DNA of 64,000 bases, taken from NCBI GenBank assembly GCA_027487245.1, contig JAIYDY010000066.1:1-64000 (forward strand). The letters run 5' to 3'. The stretch comes from Hyphomicrobiales bacterium (lineage in GTDB: Bacteria; Pseudomonadota; Alphaproteobacteria; Rhizobiales; Beijerinckiaceae). Shown here piece by piece: positions 38,291 through 47,110 of this stretch (positions are counted from its first letter, which is position 1; every line of letters begins with the position of its first letter). The notes under the pieces are model-generated. The model did not search any database, had not been told where the DNA came from, and worked only from the letters and a program-made list of their open reading frames with translations. The position numbers and the translations under genes are program-made.

Positions 38291-38585
38291 ATGAACGGCG
38301 CCACGCTGCTGGTTTGCGTTGCTTCGCGTGGCGGACTCGCCCTAGGGTCCATCCAACGACGGCGCACGAAGACGCGCCGCAGAGCCGCCCCCGGATGCTC
38401 AGGTCCGCCGCATCTCCTGGGACTTCGAGGGCTCGGCCGGTTGGTTGCGGGAGTTTCTGGCCTCCTCAGATCCGCAGCCAGCCGGCCACTTTCGTTCATG
38501 CGCCGGCAGTTCCCAGTCTTTTCCGGTTGATCGATGTGGTCTTCACAGGCCGCAAACGAAAAAGGCGCTCCGAAGAGCGCCTTTT
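38291..38585 (+). ncRNA. Candidate structured RNA in a 430-base gene-free gap
   Basis: Bases 38130-38558 hold no convincing gene but are rich in pairing arms. CGCCACGC (38299-38306) pairs with GCGTGGCG (38326-38333). CATCC near 38350 can enclose a CGGCGC/GCGCCG hairpin and pair with GGATG near 38395. GGCCGGTTGGTTGCGG (38435-38450) pairs over 16 positions with CCGCAGCCAGCCGGCC (38472-38487). The last stem needs two G-U pairs that work only if the plus strand is the RNA; on the minus strand they would be A-C mismatches. A hairpin with TTTT follows at 38575-38585. It matches no RNA family I can recognise (not tmRNA, RNase P or SRP RNA by their core motifs), so this is a structural suggestion only. 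Confidence 0.35.
38559..38585. terminator. Bidirectional terminator downstream of rpmG
   Basis: AAAAGGCGCTC pairs with GAGCGCCTTTT around the loop CGAA (38571-38574), with A and T runs on both sides. On the minus strand it ends the rpmG transcript; on the plus strand it would end any RNA from the structured gap upstream. Confidence 0.85.
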
Positions 38586-38625
38586 GTCGTGATCGGCGAG
38601 GCGCTTGAAGCGCCAGGCTGAACCA

Positions 38626-38793
38626 TCACTTGATCTTGGATTCCTTGAACTCGACGTGCTTGCGCGCGACCGGGTCATACTTCTTCTTGGTCATCTTTTC
38701 GGTCATCGTGCGCGAGTTCTTCTTCGTCACATAGAAGTAACCGGTGTCGGCTGTCGACACGAGCCTGATCTTGATCGTAACGGCCTTGGCCAT
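38626..38793 (-). CDS. rpmG: 50S ribosomal protein L33
   Basis: A 55-residue L33 beginning [20 protein letters not shown], with the family core [26 protein letters not shown]. It lacks the four cysteines of the zinc-binding L33 form, so it is the zinc-independent type. AGCAGGTGCC precedes the ATG. Its terminator is at 38559-38585. In some relatives rpmG follows pleD; here it stands apart from pleD. Confidence 0.97.
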   Translation of the reverse strand: MAKAVTIKIRLVSTADTGYFYVTKKNSRTMTEKMTKKKYDPVARKHVEFKESKIK

Positions 38794-38839
38794 GGGGCAC
38801 CTGCTTGTCTGGTGGTGCGGCCTGCTCCGGACGCACAAC

Positions 38840-38863
38840 AAAAAACGCCGGGTTGCACCCGGC
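38840..38863 (-). terminator. Terminator downstream of panC
   Basis: On the minus strand GCCGGGT and ACCCGGC (38847-38853 and 38857-38863) form a stem with a 3-base loop, followed by TTTTTT (AAAAAA at 38840-38845 on the plus strand). It lies about 105 bases past the panC stop and ahead of rpmG. Confidence 0.75.
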
Positions 38864-38967
38864 TGAAATCTCGGTGCTGTTTGACGGTGGCAGGCGTCGA
38901 AGTCAAGTGGTTTTGGGCAACCTCATGACGTTGCCTCGCCCGTGCGGCGCGCATCGCCCGCTGCGGA

Positions 38968-39834
38968 TCAAACCCCGATGTTGTCGATGAGCCGCGTTGT
39001 GCCGATGCTTGCAGCAACCAGCAGGCGCAATGGCCTCGTCGCAAGGCTCGCAAAACCCGATGTTGTGTCAACGGGTGCCAATGTGCCCGCATCGCGCAGT
39101 TCGAGATAGTCGAGCGTGAATCCGGCTGCGATGATCGCCGAGCGTGCCGTTGCCAGTGCTGATTCAGGACCGCTGCCTGCGCGGATCGCAATGGCTGTGC
39201 CTTGCATCTGCCGATGCAGGACCAGCGCTGTCTGGCGCTCTGCAGGCGTCAGGAACCGGTTGCGCGACGACATCGCGAGGCCATCCGGCTCCCTGACGGT
39301 CGGCACGCCGATGACCCTCACCCCCAGATCGAGATCGCGCGCCATGTGCGTCACGACCTGCAATTGCTGGTAATCCTTCTCGCCGAAAATCGCGAGGTCG
39401 GGCCGGCATTGGGTGAACAGCTTGCAGACCACGGTGGCGACGCCCGGAAAATGCGTGGGCCGGAACGCGTCCTCCAGACCCACCGTGGCCGGTCCGGCCA
39501 GTGAAACGGTCGTGGCGAAGCCGTCGGGATACATCCCTGGCACGGTAGGCGCGAAGATCAGATCCGCTCTTGCATCGGTCAGCTTCGCACGGTCAGAGGC
39601 AAAGGTGCGGGGGTAGCGCGACAGGTCTTCCGATGGTGCGAACTGGGTCGGATTGACGAAGATCGAGACAACAACGCGCTGCGCATGCCTGCGCCCGGCC
39701 GTCACCAGCGCGACGTGGCCGGCATGCAGCGCACCCATGGTGGGCACCAGCGCCACGCGCTCGCCGTCGGCCTGCCAGCGGCTGACGCGGGCGCGCAGCG
39801 CCTTGACGGTGCGGACGACCGGCACCTGTGGCAT
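38968..39834 (-). CDS. panC: Pantothenate synthetase
   Basis: A 288-residue ligase that joins pantoate and beta-alanine using ATP, the last step of pantothenate synthesis. Motifs are PTMGALHAGHVAL near residue 31, SIFVNPTQFAPSEDLSRYPRT, FGEKDYQQLQVV and the loop GLAMSSRNRFL. GGGAGA lies ten bases before ATG 39834; a start 22 residues upstream has no support. panB is not in the window. Confidence 0.96.
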   Translation of the reverse strand: MPQVPVVRTVKALRARVSRWQADGERVALVPTMGALHAGHVALVTAGRRHAQRVVVSIFVNPTQFAPSEDLSRYPRTFASDRAKLTDARADLIFAPTVPGMYPDGFATTVSLAGPATVGLEDAFRPTHFPGVATVVCKLFTQCRPDLAIFGEKDYQQLQVVTHMARDLDLGVRVIGVPTVREPDGLAMSSRNRFLTPAERQTALVLHRQMQGTAIAIRAGSGPESALATARSAIIAAGFTLDYLELRDAGTLAPVDTTSGFASLATRPLRLLVAASIGTTRLIDNIGV

Positions 39835-39947
39835 GAGGCTTATCTCCCTTGATCGCTCCGGGGCGTAGCAAATCCGCCAGCCCGCGCCAATATCAGGCAA
39901 GGGCGAGGTTGCCCTTCCGGCTGATGCAGCCGATTGTGGAGTTCATC

Positions 39948-40688
39948 ATGGCCGACCTGCCGAAAACTCCGGACAAGACACAGATCGCCACCGGGAGCGG
40001 TGCGCCCTCGGGCAAGGCCGAGATCGAAAGCTTCCTCAAGACCGCGAAGACCGTTGCTTCGACGGCGCCCCAGCCCGGTGCAGGCCGGCTCGTCTTCGGG
40101 ATGGATGCGACCATGAGCCGCCAGCCGACCTGGGATATGGCGTGCAGCCTGCAAGGCCGGATGTTCGACGCTTGCGCCGATCTTGGCGGGCTTGGCGTGC
40201 AGCTGATCTATTTTCGCGGCTTCAACGAATGCCGCGCGTCTGGCTGGGTCGGCGATCCGCGCCGGCTGACCGAACTCATGGGCCGGATCGATTGCCGTGG
40301 CGGGCACACACAGATCGGGCGCGTTCTGGCCCATGTTCGCGATGAGGCCAAGCGCCAGCCTGTCCGGGCCTTTGTCTTCGTCGGCGACGCCATGGAGGAG
40401 CAGGCCGATGATCTGTGTGCGCTCGCAGGCGAACTCGGCCTGCTCGGCATCAAGGGCTTTCTGTTCCAGGAGGGACATGACCATGCGGCGGCTGCTGTGT
40501 TCCGCGAGATTGCGCGCCTCACCGGCGGGGCCTATGCACGCTTCGACGCAGGTTCGGCGGCGCAACTGCTTGATCTGCTCAAGGCTGCCGCAAGCTATGC
40601 GGCAGGAGGGCGCACAGCCCTGGTAAGGCTGGCCGAACGCGAAGCCGGCGCAAGAGGATTGCTGACCCAGATGGGGAACAAGGGCTGA
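39948..40688 (+). CDS. VWA-like domain protein with intact MIDAS motif
   Basis: A 246-residue cytoplasmic protein of unknown function. It has the layout of a von Willebrand A fold: MIDAS residues are seen as DATMS (about residues 52-56, DxTxS), the later Thr in GGHTQIG, and the Asp in FVGDAM. The first 45 residues are polar and probably disordered. VWA domains hold partner proteins through a bound metal. It overlaps by one base the gene for a membrane-anchored J-domain protein (stop and start share TGATG), so the two probably act together. I cannot name a process. Confidence 0.72.
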   Translation: MADLPKTPDKTQIATGSGAPSGKAEIESFLKTAKTVASTAPQPGAGRLVFGMDATMSRQPTWDMACSLQGRMFDACADLGGLGVQLIYFRGFNECRASGWVGDPRRLTELMGRIDCRGGHTQIGRVLAHVRDEAKRQPVRAFVFVGDAMEEQADDLCALAGELGLLGIKGFLFQEGHDHAAAAVFREIARLTGGAYARFDAGSAAQLLDLLKAAASYAAGGRTALVRLAEREAGARGLLTQMGNKG

Positions 40689-41392
40689 TGGGTCTGCTTT
40701 ACGGTCTTGCCGCGCTGGTTGCCATCTGGTGGGTGGCAAAGCTGTTTGCGGGTTCAAATCCGGCGTTGCTCGCTGCCTGGCTGAAGAAGCTTGGCGGAGG
40801 CGCGGCGATGGCGCTGGCCGCCTTCTTCTTCATGCGCGGGCGCATCGACATGGCCATGCTGATCGGCGGCTTTGGTGCCTGGCTGCTGGGCTGGGCCTAC
40901 AGCCATCCCTTCGCCCAATGGACGAAGAGCTGGAAAACCTCCGAGGGCAAGATCTCGAAGGTGTCATCCCGCAGCATCGAGATGCAGCTCGATCATGACA
41001 GCGGCACGATGACCGGAACGGTGCTGCAAGGCGCCTTCGCCGGTCGGGCGCTCGACAGCCTTGCTCCGGCAGAGTTGCAGGCCCTGGCTGCCGAGGTCCA
41101 GGCCTCGGACCCGGACGCGGCGCGACTGCTAGAGGCTTATCTGGACCGCCGGTTTCCCGGAGGGCGTGAGCACGCTCAGGCGGATGGTGACGCGGGGCTG
41201 AATCGCACGGGCAAGCCGGGCGCGATGACCAAACAGGAGGCCTACGACATCCTTGGGCTTCAGCCTGGGGCGGGCGAGGAGGCGATCCGCCAGGCCCACA
41301 GGGCGCTGATCAAGAGGTTGCACCCGGATGCCGGTGGAACCAGTGCGCTCGCGGCCCGTGTCAACGAAGCCAAGGACGTTCTCTTGAAGTGA
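40688..41392 (+). CDS. Membrane-anchored J-domain (DnaJ-like) protein
   Basis: A 234-residue protein with two or three hydrophobic segments in the first 75 residues (LLYGLAALVAIWWVAKLF, then AMALAAFFFMRG, then MLIGGFGAWLLGWAYS), a middle helical stretch, and a C-terminal J-domain (about 178-234, EAYDILGLQPGAGEEAIRQAHRALIKRLHPDAGG). The HPD tripeptide needed to activate Hsp70 is present. The layout resembles mitochondrial Pam18/TIM14, so it may recruit DnaK to the inner membrane. It is coupled to the VWA-like gene upstream. It is convergent with the carboxypeptidase gene, 34 bases apart. Confidence 0.8.
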   Translation: MGLLYGLAALVAIWWVAKLFAGSNPALLAAWLKKLGGGAAMALAAFFFMRGRIDMAMLIGGFGAWLLGWAYSHPFAQWTKSWKTSEGKISKVSSRSIEMQLDHDSGTMTGTVLQGAFAGRALDSLAPAELQALAAEVQASDPDAARLLEAYLDRRFPGGREHAQADGDAGLNRTGKPGAMTKQEAYDILGLQPGAGEEAIRQAHRALIKRLHPDAGGTSALAARVNEAKDVLLK

Positions 41393-41426
41393 CATCGGGG
41401 CAAGTCCTTGGGTACGCGGGAACTGG

Positions 41427-43163
41427 TCAGCTGCGGGTAGCAAAGCAGGAGAAGCCGCTGCGCTTGAGATCGCGGCAGGCGTTGTTGGCCTCGGTCTGGT
41501 CATCGAAGCCGGCGAAGCGCGCGCGGAACAGGGTCGAGCCGCCGCGTTCCACCGGCTGCGTGAAGCCCTTGGCCTCGGTCAGCGTCCGGGATTTGGCGCG
41601 GGCGTTGCTGATGATACCCTTGGCCTTGCCTTCGTCGTCGGTGGCGCCAAGCTGGATCATCCAGCCGCTTGCGAGGGTGGCCTTCGGAGCCGGCGTCTCG
41701 GCGCGCGCGTCAGGCTTTTCAGGCTGCTTGGCGACAGACGAGGTGAACTGGACATTGGCCGGCGGGCGAATCTGGCCGGTGCGGGACGTGGAAGCCGGCT
41801 GCACGGGCTGGGGCTGGATGCGCTCTGGCATGACCGCAGGGGCTTCAGAGACCGCGACTGACGGACGAGGTGCCGGTGCTGGCTGGGCCGGCACGGGTGC
41901 AGCCGGTCGCACGGCAGGCTGCGGGGTGTTGCGGGTCTCAGCCTGCGCAACAGCAGCGGTCGGACGGATCTCACGGGCTCCGGCCGGAGGAGCGCCGGTG
42001 GCCCAGCGCATGGCCTGCGCCGAGGTGGATGTCGGCGTCGGTGCCGCGAATGCGTTGGCCGCTGCCGACGCAGAGATCGGACGAGCCGATGCCAGATCGA
42101 TCGGGCGGGCGACAGGGCGGGCGGCCGCAACGGGCTGCGGGGCAGGGGCAGCCGCGGGTTCTGCTGCGCGGACCGGTTCGGCAACAGCGACGCGGACGCG
42201 CTCGGGAGCACGCTCTGGCGTCCGTTCGACGGTGCGCTGCGTTTCCGGCTGGCGCTCCGTCTCCGGCACCTGTGCGACCAGAGAGGTGCGCGGGCCGGAC
42301 GACGCACGGGGCAGGTGGGCCACGACCAGTCCGGCCATGATGTTGTCGCGCACGCGACCCGAGCGACCGCCGAGCACGATCGAGACGATGTGGCGGCCAT
42401 CTGCCTTGGCAGAGGTCATGAGGTTGAAGCCGGACATCCGGGTGTAGCCGGTCTTGATCCCGTCAACGCCTTCGACGCGGCCGAGAAGCTTGTTGTGGTT
42501 GCGGTAGTTGCGGCCCGCATAGGCGAAGTTTCGGGTCTGGAACATCTGGTAGTGACGCGGGAAACGCTCCTGGATGGCGCGCGCCAGAATGGTCAGGTCG
42601 CGGGCCGTCGTGACCTGTTCGGCATCGGGCAGGCCGGAAGCGTTCTTGAACACCGTGCGGGTCATGCCGAGCGAGCGGGCGCGGCGGGTCATCTGTTCGG
42701 CGAAGGTGTCCTCATCGCCGGCAATGTTTTCGGCGACCACCACGGCAACGTCGTTGGCGGACTTGGTGATCAACGCCTTGATGGCATCCTCGACCTCGAT
42801 GGTTTCGCCCGCATCAACGCCGATCTTCGACGGCGGGCGCGAGGCAGCATAGGACGAGACACGAAGCGGCGAATCCATCCGGAATCGCCCGCGCTCCATC
42901 TGCTCGAACAGCATGTAGAGCGTCATGACCTTGGTGATGGATGCCGGATGACGCAGGGCGTTCTCGTTGACGCCATGCAGCATGCGTCCCGTCTTGGCGT
43001 CGATGACCATCGCCGCATAAGGGGGATTGTAGCCGCCGCCACGCTTCTTGCGGGCCGCTTCTGCCGGAGCTATGCCGGCCGTGAGAGCCAGCGCAAGGCC
43101 TGCAATGGCCCCGATTGCGGCACGAAACCGCCCGAAACGCCTGACAACGCTCAACAACGCCAT
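41427..43163 (-). CDS. D-alanyl-D-alanine carboxypeptidase (S11) with C-terminal SPOR domain
   Basis: A 578-residue periplasmic penicillin-binding protein that trims pentapeptides in peptidoglycan. The signal sequence covers about residues 1-36 (IAGLALALTAGIAPAEA). The S11 catalytic motifs are Ser75-x-x-Lys78 (SITK), SAN and KTG (GIKTGYT). A long alanine/proline/arginine linker (about 300-490) joins it to a C-terminal SPOR domain (WMIQLGATDDEGKAKG, then FRARFAGFDDQTEANNACRDLKRSG), which binds denuded glycan at division sites. The ATG at 43163 gives a normal signal peptide; an upstream start at 43226 adds 21 residues. A septal role is inferred from the SPOR domain. Confidence 0.92.
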   Translation of the reverse strand: MALLSVVRRFGRFRAAIGAIAGLALALTAGIAPAEAARKKRGGGYNPPYAAMVIDAKTGRMLHGVNENALRHPASITKVMTLYMLFEQMERGRFRMDSPLRVSSYAASRPPSKIGVDAGETIEVEDAIKALITKSANDVAVVVAENIAGDEDTFAEQMTRRARSLGMTRTVFKNASGLPDAEQVTTARDLTILARAIQERFPRHYQMFQTRNFAYAGRNYRNHNKLLGRVEGVDGIKTGYTRMSGFNLMTSAKADGRHIVSIVLGGRSGRVRDNIMAGLVVAHLPRASSGPRTSLVAQVPETERQPETQRTVERTPERAPERVRVAVAEPVRAAEPAAAPAPQPVAAARPVARPIDLASARPISASAAANAFAAPTPTSTSAQAMRWATGAPPAGAREIRPTAAVAQAETRNTPQPAVRPAAPVPAQPAPAPRPSVAVSEAPAVMPERIQPQPVQPASTSRTGQIRPPANVQFTSSVAKQPEKPDARAETPAPKATLASGWMIQLGATDDEGKAKGIISNARAKSRTLTEAKGFTQPVERGGSTLFRARFAGFDDQTEANNACRDLKRSGFSCFATRS

Positions 43164-43306
43164 AAAACAAACCCACCCGAACGCGAACCACGCCGTGTAT
43201 CCGGGCCAACGTGGCAATTCGAACACACAAGTTGAGCTTAGTCGGATGAGGTTACTTGGCGGTTAAGGGGTGGCCGAAAGGCGGATGGTGCAGTGCAACA
43301 ATCGGC

Positions 43307-43334
43307 TTGACATGAATGGTGCGATGCACAATAT
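43307..43334 (+). promoter_or_regulatory. Candidate sigma-70 promoter of the phasin gene
   Basis: TTGACA at 43307-43312 and CAATAT at 43329-43334 are 16 bases apart, about 100 bases before the phasin start. The -35 box is perfect; the -10 box is weak. The surrounding 200 bases hold no gene. Confidence 0.4.
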
Positions 43335-43432
43335 GGGAGCCATCAGGTTGCGGTGCAGCATCGCCATCTGGACAGATGAAACCGGGGCGTGCGCCCCAGA
43401 GCAAGAGGCGGCCTCAGGCCGTAGGGATTGTC

Positions 43433-43774
43433 ATGATGCAGCAGTTTGAAGCATTCCAGAAGGTCGGCAAGGAAAACGTCGACGCCGCTCTCAAGTCGTT
43501 CGGCGTTGCCTCCAAGGGCCTGCAGACCATTGCCGTCGAATCGTCGGACTTCACCAAGAAGTCGTTCGAACAGGGCACCGCCGTCGTCGAGAAGCTCGTC
43601 GCCGTCAAGACCATCGACAAGGCCTTTGAAATCCAGGCCGACTACGCCAAGTCCGCCTACGAAGGTCTCGTGGCCCAGGCCACCAAGATGGGCGAACTCT
43701 ACACCGCGATGGCCAAGGACGCTTTCAAGCCGTTCGAAGCCGTGATCGCCAAGGCAACGCCTGCCGCCAAGTGA
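43433..43774 (+). CDS. Phasin family protein
   Basis: A 113-residue, mostly helical protein of the phasin family, which coats polyhydroxyalkanoate granules. Visible features are the N-terminal FEAFQKVGKENVDAALKSF, the central SSDFTKKSFEQGTAVVEKLVAVKTIDKAFEIQADYAKSAYEGL repeat-like helix and an alanine-rich end. The ATG pair at 43433/43436 fits the family start. It is alone between its promoter and a terminator; PHA synthesis genes are not in the window. Confidence 0.88.
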   Translation: MMQQFEAFQKVGKENVDAALKSFGVASKGLQTIAVESSDFTKKSFEQGTAVVEKLVAVKTIDKAFEIQADYAKSAYEGLVAQATKMGELYTAMAKDAFKPFEAVIAKATPAAK

Positions 43775-43841
43775 GGTGCTGCGGTCCGTTACGGGCCGCG
43801 CATCATCCGGGCACTGGTTGTTCAGCCCTATCGTTCGTGGG

Positions 43842-43872
43842 AACCCGGTCCTTGTGGCCGGGTTTCTGCTTT
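43842..43872 (+). terminator. Terminator downstream of the phasin gene
   Basis: AACCCGG (43842-43848) pairs with CCGGGTT (43858-43864) around a 9-base loop, followed by TCTGCTTTT. It lies 68 bases after the phasin stop and before clpS. Confidence 0.7.
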
Positions 43873-44032
43873 TCGGGTCCTGCTTCGAACGTCGCGCCCG
43901 TTCGTCCCTGTACACCGCAAATCCCGCATGTTTGCGCTGGCAGGAGAGGGCACCTGTCATCCTCACGGGGAATGTGATGGGTTACGCTATTCCCCGCACT
44001 GGCGAAGCAGGCATGGCGACTATACATTCGTC

Positions 44033-44482
44033 ATGAAGCAGATTGATCCTCGCATGGATGGCCGCAGCGAACTGATGATGGATGACGCCGACAAGGCTGG
44101 AGTGGGCAAGACTGGTGACCGTGAGGCGGTCGCCAGCGGTCTTCGGCTGGCGCGTGCGCCGCGTGACGGCAAGGAGGGCAGCGGCAATTCGGGAACCGCG
44201 GTCATCACACGCACCAAGACGCAGACCAAGAAGCCCAATCTTTACCGCGTGCTGCTGCTGAACGACGACTACACGCCCATGGAATTCGTGATTCACGTGC
44301 TCGAACGGTTCTTCAACAAGACGCGTGACGAGGCGACGCAAATCATGTTGCATGTCCACCACAACGGCGTGGGCGAGTGCGGCGTGTTTACCTACGAGGT
44401 GGCCGAGACCAAGGTCACCAACGTGATGGATTTCGCCCGCAAGCATTCTCATCCGCTGCAATGCGTCATGGAAAAGAACTAG
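44033..44482 (+). CDS. clpS: ATP-dependent Clp protease adaptor ClpS
   Basis: The ClpS core ([23 protein letters not shown], then [21 protein letters not shown], then [16 protein letters not shown]) fills the last 80 residues; the DDYTPME loop binds N-degron residues and the rest docks on ClpA. From ATG 44033 the protein has 149 residues with a long polar N-terminal tail. Starts at 44054 or 44075 would give a tail closer to that of relatives; no clear ribosome binding site decides. It lies 9 bases upstream of clpA, the usual order. Confidence 0.93.
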   Translation: MKQIDPRMDGRSELMMDDADKAGVGKTGDREAVASGLRLARAPRDGKEGSGNSGTAVITRTKTQTKKPNLYRVLLLNDDYTPMEFVIHVLERFFNKTRDEATQIMLHVHHNGVGECGVFTYEVAETKVTNVMDFARKHSHPLQCVMEKN

Positions 44483-44491
44483 GAGCGTCTG

Positions 44492-47083
44492 ATGCCGAGC
44501 TTTTCGCGCAGTCTTGAACAGGCGCTGCACCGGGCGCTGGCGCTCGCCAACGAACGACGCCACGAATACGCCACGCTGGAGCATCTGCTGCTGGCGCTGG
44601 TCGACGATCAGGATGCCGCCGCCGTGATGCGGGCCTGCAGTGTCGATCTCGACCTGCTCAAGCGCAACCTCGTCGAGTATGTCGAGAACGAGTTGAACAA
44701 CCTCGTCCATGACGGGCGTGACGATGCCAAGCCGACGGCCGGGTTCCAGCGCGTCATCCAGCGCGCCGTGATCCATGTGCAGTCCTCCGGCCGGGAGGAG
44801 GTGACCGGGGCGAATGTGCTGGTCGCGATCTTCGCCGAGCGCGAAAGCCATGCCGCCTACTTCCTGCAGGAGCAGGACATGACCCGGTATGATGCAGTCA
44901 ACTACATCAGCCACGGCATTGCCAAGCGTCCGGGCTCTTCGGAGCCGCGGCCCGCGCGCGGGGTCGACGAAGAGAATGAAGGCCGCGACAAGCGCGACGA
45001 GCCAGGTCAGGACAACGGCGAAGAGAAAAAGAAGAAAAAGGAAGGCGCATTAGAGAGTTACTGCGTCAACCTCAACATAAAGGCGAGGGACGGGCGCATC
45101 GATCCGCTGATTGGGCGCGAGCAGGAGGTGCAGCGCACCATCCAGATCCTTTGCCGCCGCCAGAAGAACAATCCCCTGCTGGTCGGCGATCCGGGCGTCG
45201 GCAAGACGGCGATTGCCGAAGGTCTGGCCCGCAAGATCATCATGGGCGAGGTGCCCGAGGTGCTGGCCGATGCCACGGTCTTTTCGCTCGACATGGGCAC
45301 CTTGCTGGCCGGCACGCGCTATCGCGGCGATTTCGAGGAGCGGCTGAAGCAGGTCATCAAGGAGATCGAGGCCCATCCCAAGGCCATCATGTTCATCGAC
45401 GAGATCCACACGGTCATCGGCGCGGGCGCGACCTCGGGCGGTGCCATGGATGCGTCAAACCTGCTCAAGCCCGCGCTGTCGGGCGGGACACTGCGCTGCA
45501 TCGGCTCGACGACCTACAAGGAATACCGGCAGTATTTCGAGAAGGACCGGGCGCTGGTGCGCCGGTTCCAGAAGATCGACGTCAACGAGCCGTCCGTGCC
45601 GGATGCCATCGAGATCCTGAAGGGGCTCAAGCCCTATTTCGAGGAGTTCCACAAGCTGCGTTACACCGCCGATGCGATCAAGGCAGCAGTGGAATTGTCT
45701 GCGCGCTACATCAACGACCGCAAGCTGCCGGACAAGGCCATCGATGTGATCGACGAAACCGGCGCGTCGCAGATGCTGCTGCCGGAGAGCCGCCGCAAGA
45801 AGACCATCGGCGTCAAGGAAATCGAGACGACGATCTCGACCATGGCACGGATTCCGCCCAAGACCGTCTCGAAGAACGATGCCGAGGTGCTGCAGCACAT
45901 GGAGACGACGCTGCGGCGGGTCGTCTATGGCCAGGAGGCTGCGATCTCTTCGTTGTCAGCCTCCATCAAGCTGGCGCGGGCCGGCCTGCGCGAGCCTGAA
46001 AAGCCGATCGGCTGCTATCTGTTTGCGGGGCCGACCGGCGTCGGCAAGACCGAGGTCGCCAAGCAACTGGCCAAGGTGCTCGGCGTGGAAATGCTGCGCT
46101 TCGACATGTCAGAATACATGGAGCGGCATACGATCAGCCGGCTGATCGGCGCGCCTCCGGGCTATGTCGGCTTCGACCAGGGCGGCCTGCTCACTGACGG
46201 GATCGACCAGAACCCCTATTGCGTGCTGCTGCTCGACGAAATCGAGAAGGCGCATCCCGACCTGTTCAACATCCTGTTGCAGATCATGGATCATGGCAAA
46301 CTGACCGACCATAACGGCAAGCAGGTCGATTTCCGGAACGTCATCCTGATCATGACCTCCAATGCCGGGGCTGCCGACATGGCGCGTCCCGCCTATGGGT
46401 TCACCCGCTCCAAGCGCGAGGGTGATGACATGGAGGCGATCAGCCGCATGTTCGCTCCCGAATTCCGCAACAGGCTGGATGCGGTGATCTCGTTCGGCCA
46501 TCTGCCGCGTGCCGTCATCCGTCAGGTTGTCGACAAGTTCATCGCGCAGCTTGAGGCACAGCTCGCCGACCGGGCCGTCACCATCGAACTGACAGACGAG
46601 GCACGCGAGTGGCTTGCCGACAATGGCTACGACGAAGCGATGGGCGCGCGGCCGATGGGCCGGCTGATTCAGCAGACGATCAAGACGCCGCTGGCTGACG
46701 AGGTCCTGTTTGGTCGCCTCAAGCATGGCGGGGCCGTGCGTGTCGTGGTCGTGGCGTCCGAGACGACAGGCCTCAAGGTGCTGGGCTTCGAGTTCCCGGA
46801 AGGGCCGATCACGCCAAAGCCGGAGAAGGACGTGCGCGATGCCGCCAAGTCGCGGGCCCGCACCGGCAAGGCGCGCAGCGCCAAGACAGCGACGGCACGG
46901 GCCAAGCCGTCTGGCCGGTCGTCCGGATCATCGCCAGACAAGCCGTCCGGCAAGTCCGGGCCCTCGGGCAAGAAATCCCCGGCATCGGACATGTCGAAGT
47001 TCTTGCCAGGTCCGGAAAACCCTGACACACCACGCGGCGGCACTGTCCGGACCGTGCCGAAGGTGCCGTTGAACAAGGGCTGA
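44492..47083 (+). CDS. clpA: ATP-dependent Clp protease ATP-binding subunit ClpA
   Basis: An 863-residue AAA+ unfoldase that feeds proteins to ClpP and works with ClpS on N-degron substrates. The N-domain covers about 1-145. The first AAA module has Walker A GDPGVGKTAI and Walker B IMFIDEIHTVIGAGATSGG; the second has GPTGVGKTEV and VLLLDEIEKAHPDLFN. Two additions stand out: a charged linker with KKKKKE before the first AAA module, and a C-terminal tail of about 85 residues rich in Ser, Lys, Pro and Gly (about 778-863). Most ClpA proteins end near 760-780, so this tail is an extension of unknown role. Confidence 0.95.
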   Translation: MPSFSRSLEQALHRALALANERRHEYATLEHLLLALVDDQDAAAVMRACSVDLDLLKRNLVEYVENELNNLVHDGRDDAKPTAGFQRVIQRAVIHVQSSGREEVTGANVLVAIFAERESHAAYFLQEQDMTRYDAVNYISHGIAKRPGSSEPRPARGVDEENEGRDKRDEPGQDNGEEKKKKKEGALESYCVNLNIKARDGRIDPLIGREQEVQRTIQILCRRQKNNPLLVGDPGVGKTAIAEGLARKIIMGEVPEVLADATVFSLDMGTLLAGTRYRGDFEERLKQVIKEIEAHPKAIMFIDEIHTVIGAGATSGGAMDASNLLKPALSGGTLRCIGSTTYKEYRQYFEKDRALVRRFQKIDVNEPSVPDAIEILKGLKPYFEEFHKLRYTADAIKAAVELSARYINDRKLPDKAIDVIDETGASQMLLPESRRKKTIGVKEIETTISTMARIPPKTVSKNDAEVLQHMETTLRRVVYGQEAAISSLSASIKLARAGLREPEKPIGCYLFAGPTGVGKTEVAKQLAKVLGVEMLRFDMSEYMERHTISRLIGAPPGYVGFDQGGLLTDGIDQNPYCVLLLDEIEKAHPDLFNILLQIMDHGKLTDHNGKQVDFRNVILIMTSNAGAADMARPAYGFTRSKREGDDMEAISRMFAPEFRNRLDAVISFGHLPRAVIRQVVDKFIAQLEAQLADRAVTIELTDEAREWLADNGYDEAMGARPMGRLIQQTIKTPLADEVLFGRLKHGGAVRVVVVASETTGLKVLGFEFPEGPITPKPEKDVRDAAKSRARTGKARSAKTATARAKPSGRSSGSSPDKPSGKSGPSGKKSPASDMSKFLPGPENPDTPRGGTVRTVPKVPLNKG

Positions 47084-47110
47084 GCCCTCACTCTGCAATA
47101 GGGGGCTTGC

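Noticed and set aside
38182-38592. Small open frames in the gap between the acyl-CoA dehydrogenase and rpmG genes
   Set aside because: Products of about 80-105 residues are Arg/Pro/Ser-rich with no ribosome binding site or family resemblance; the pairing pattern suggests RNA rather than protein.
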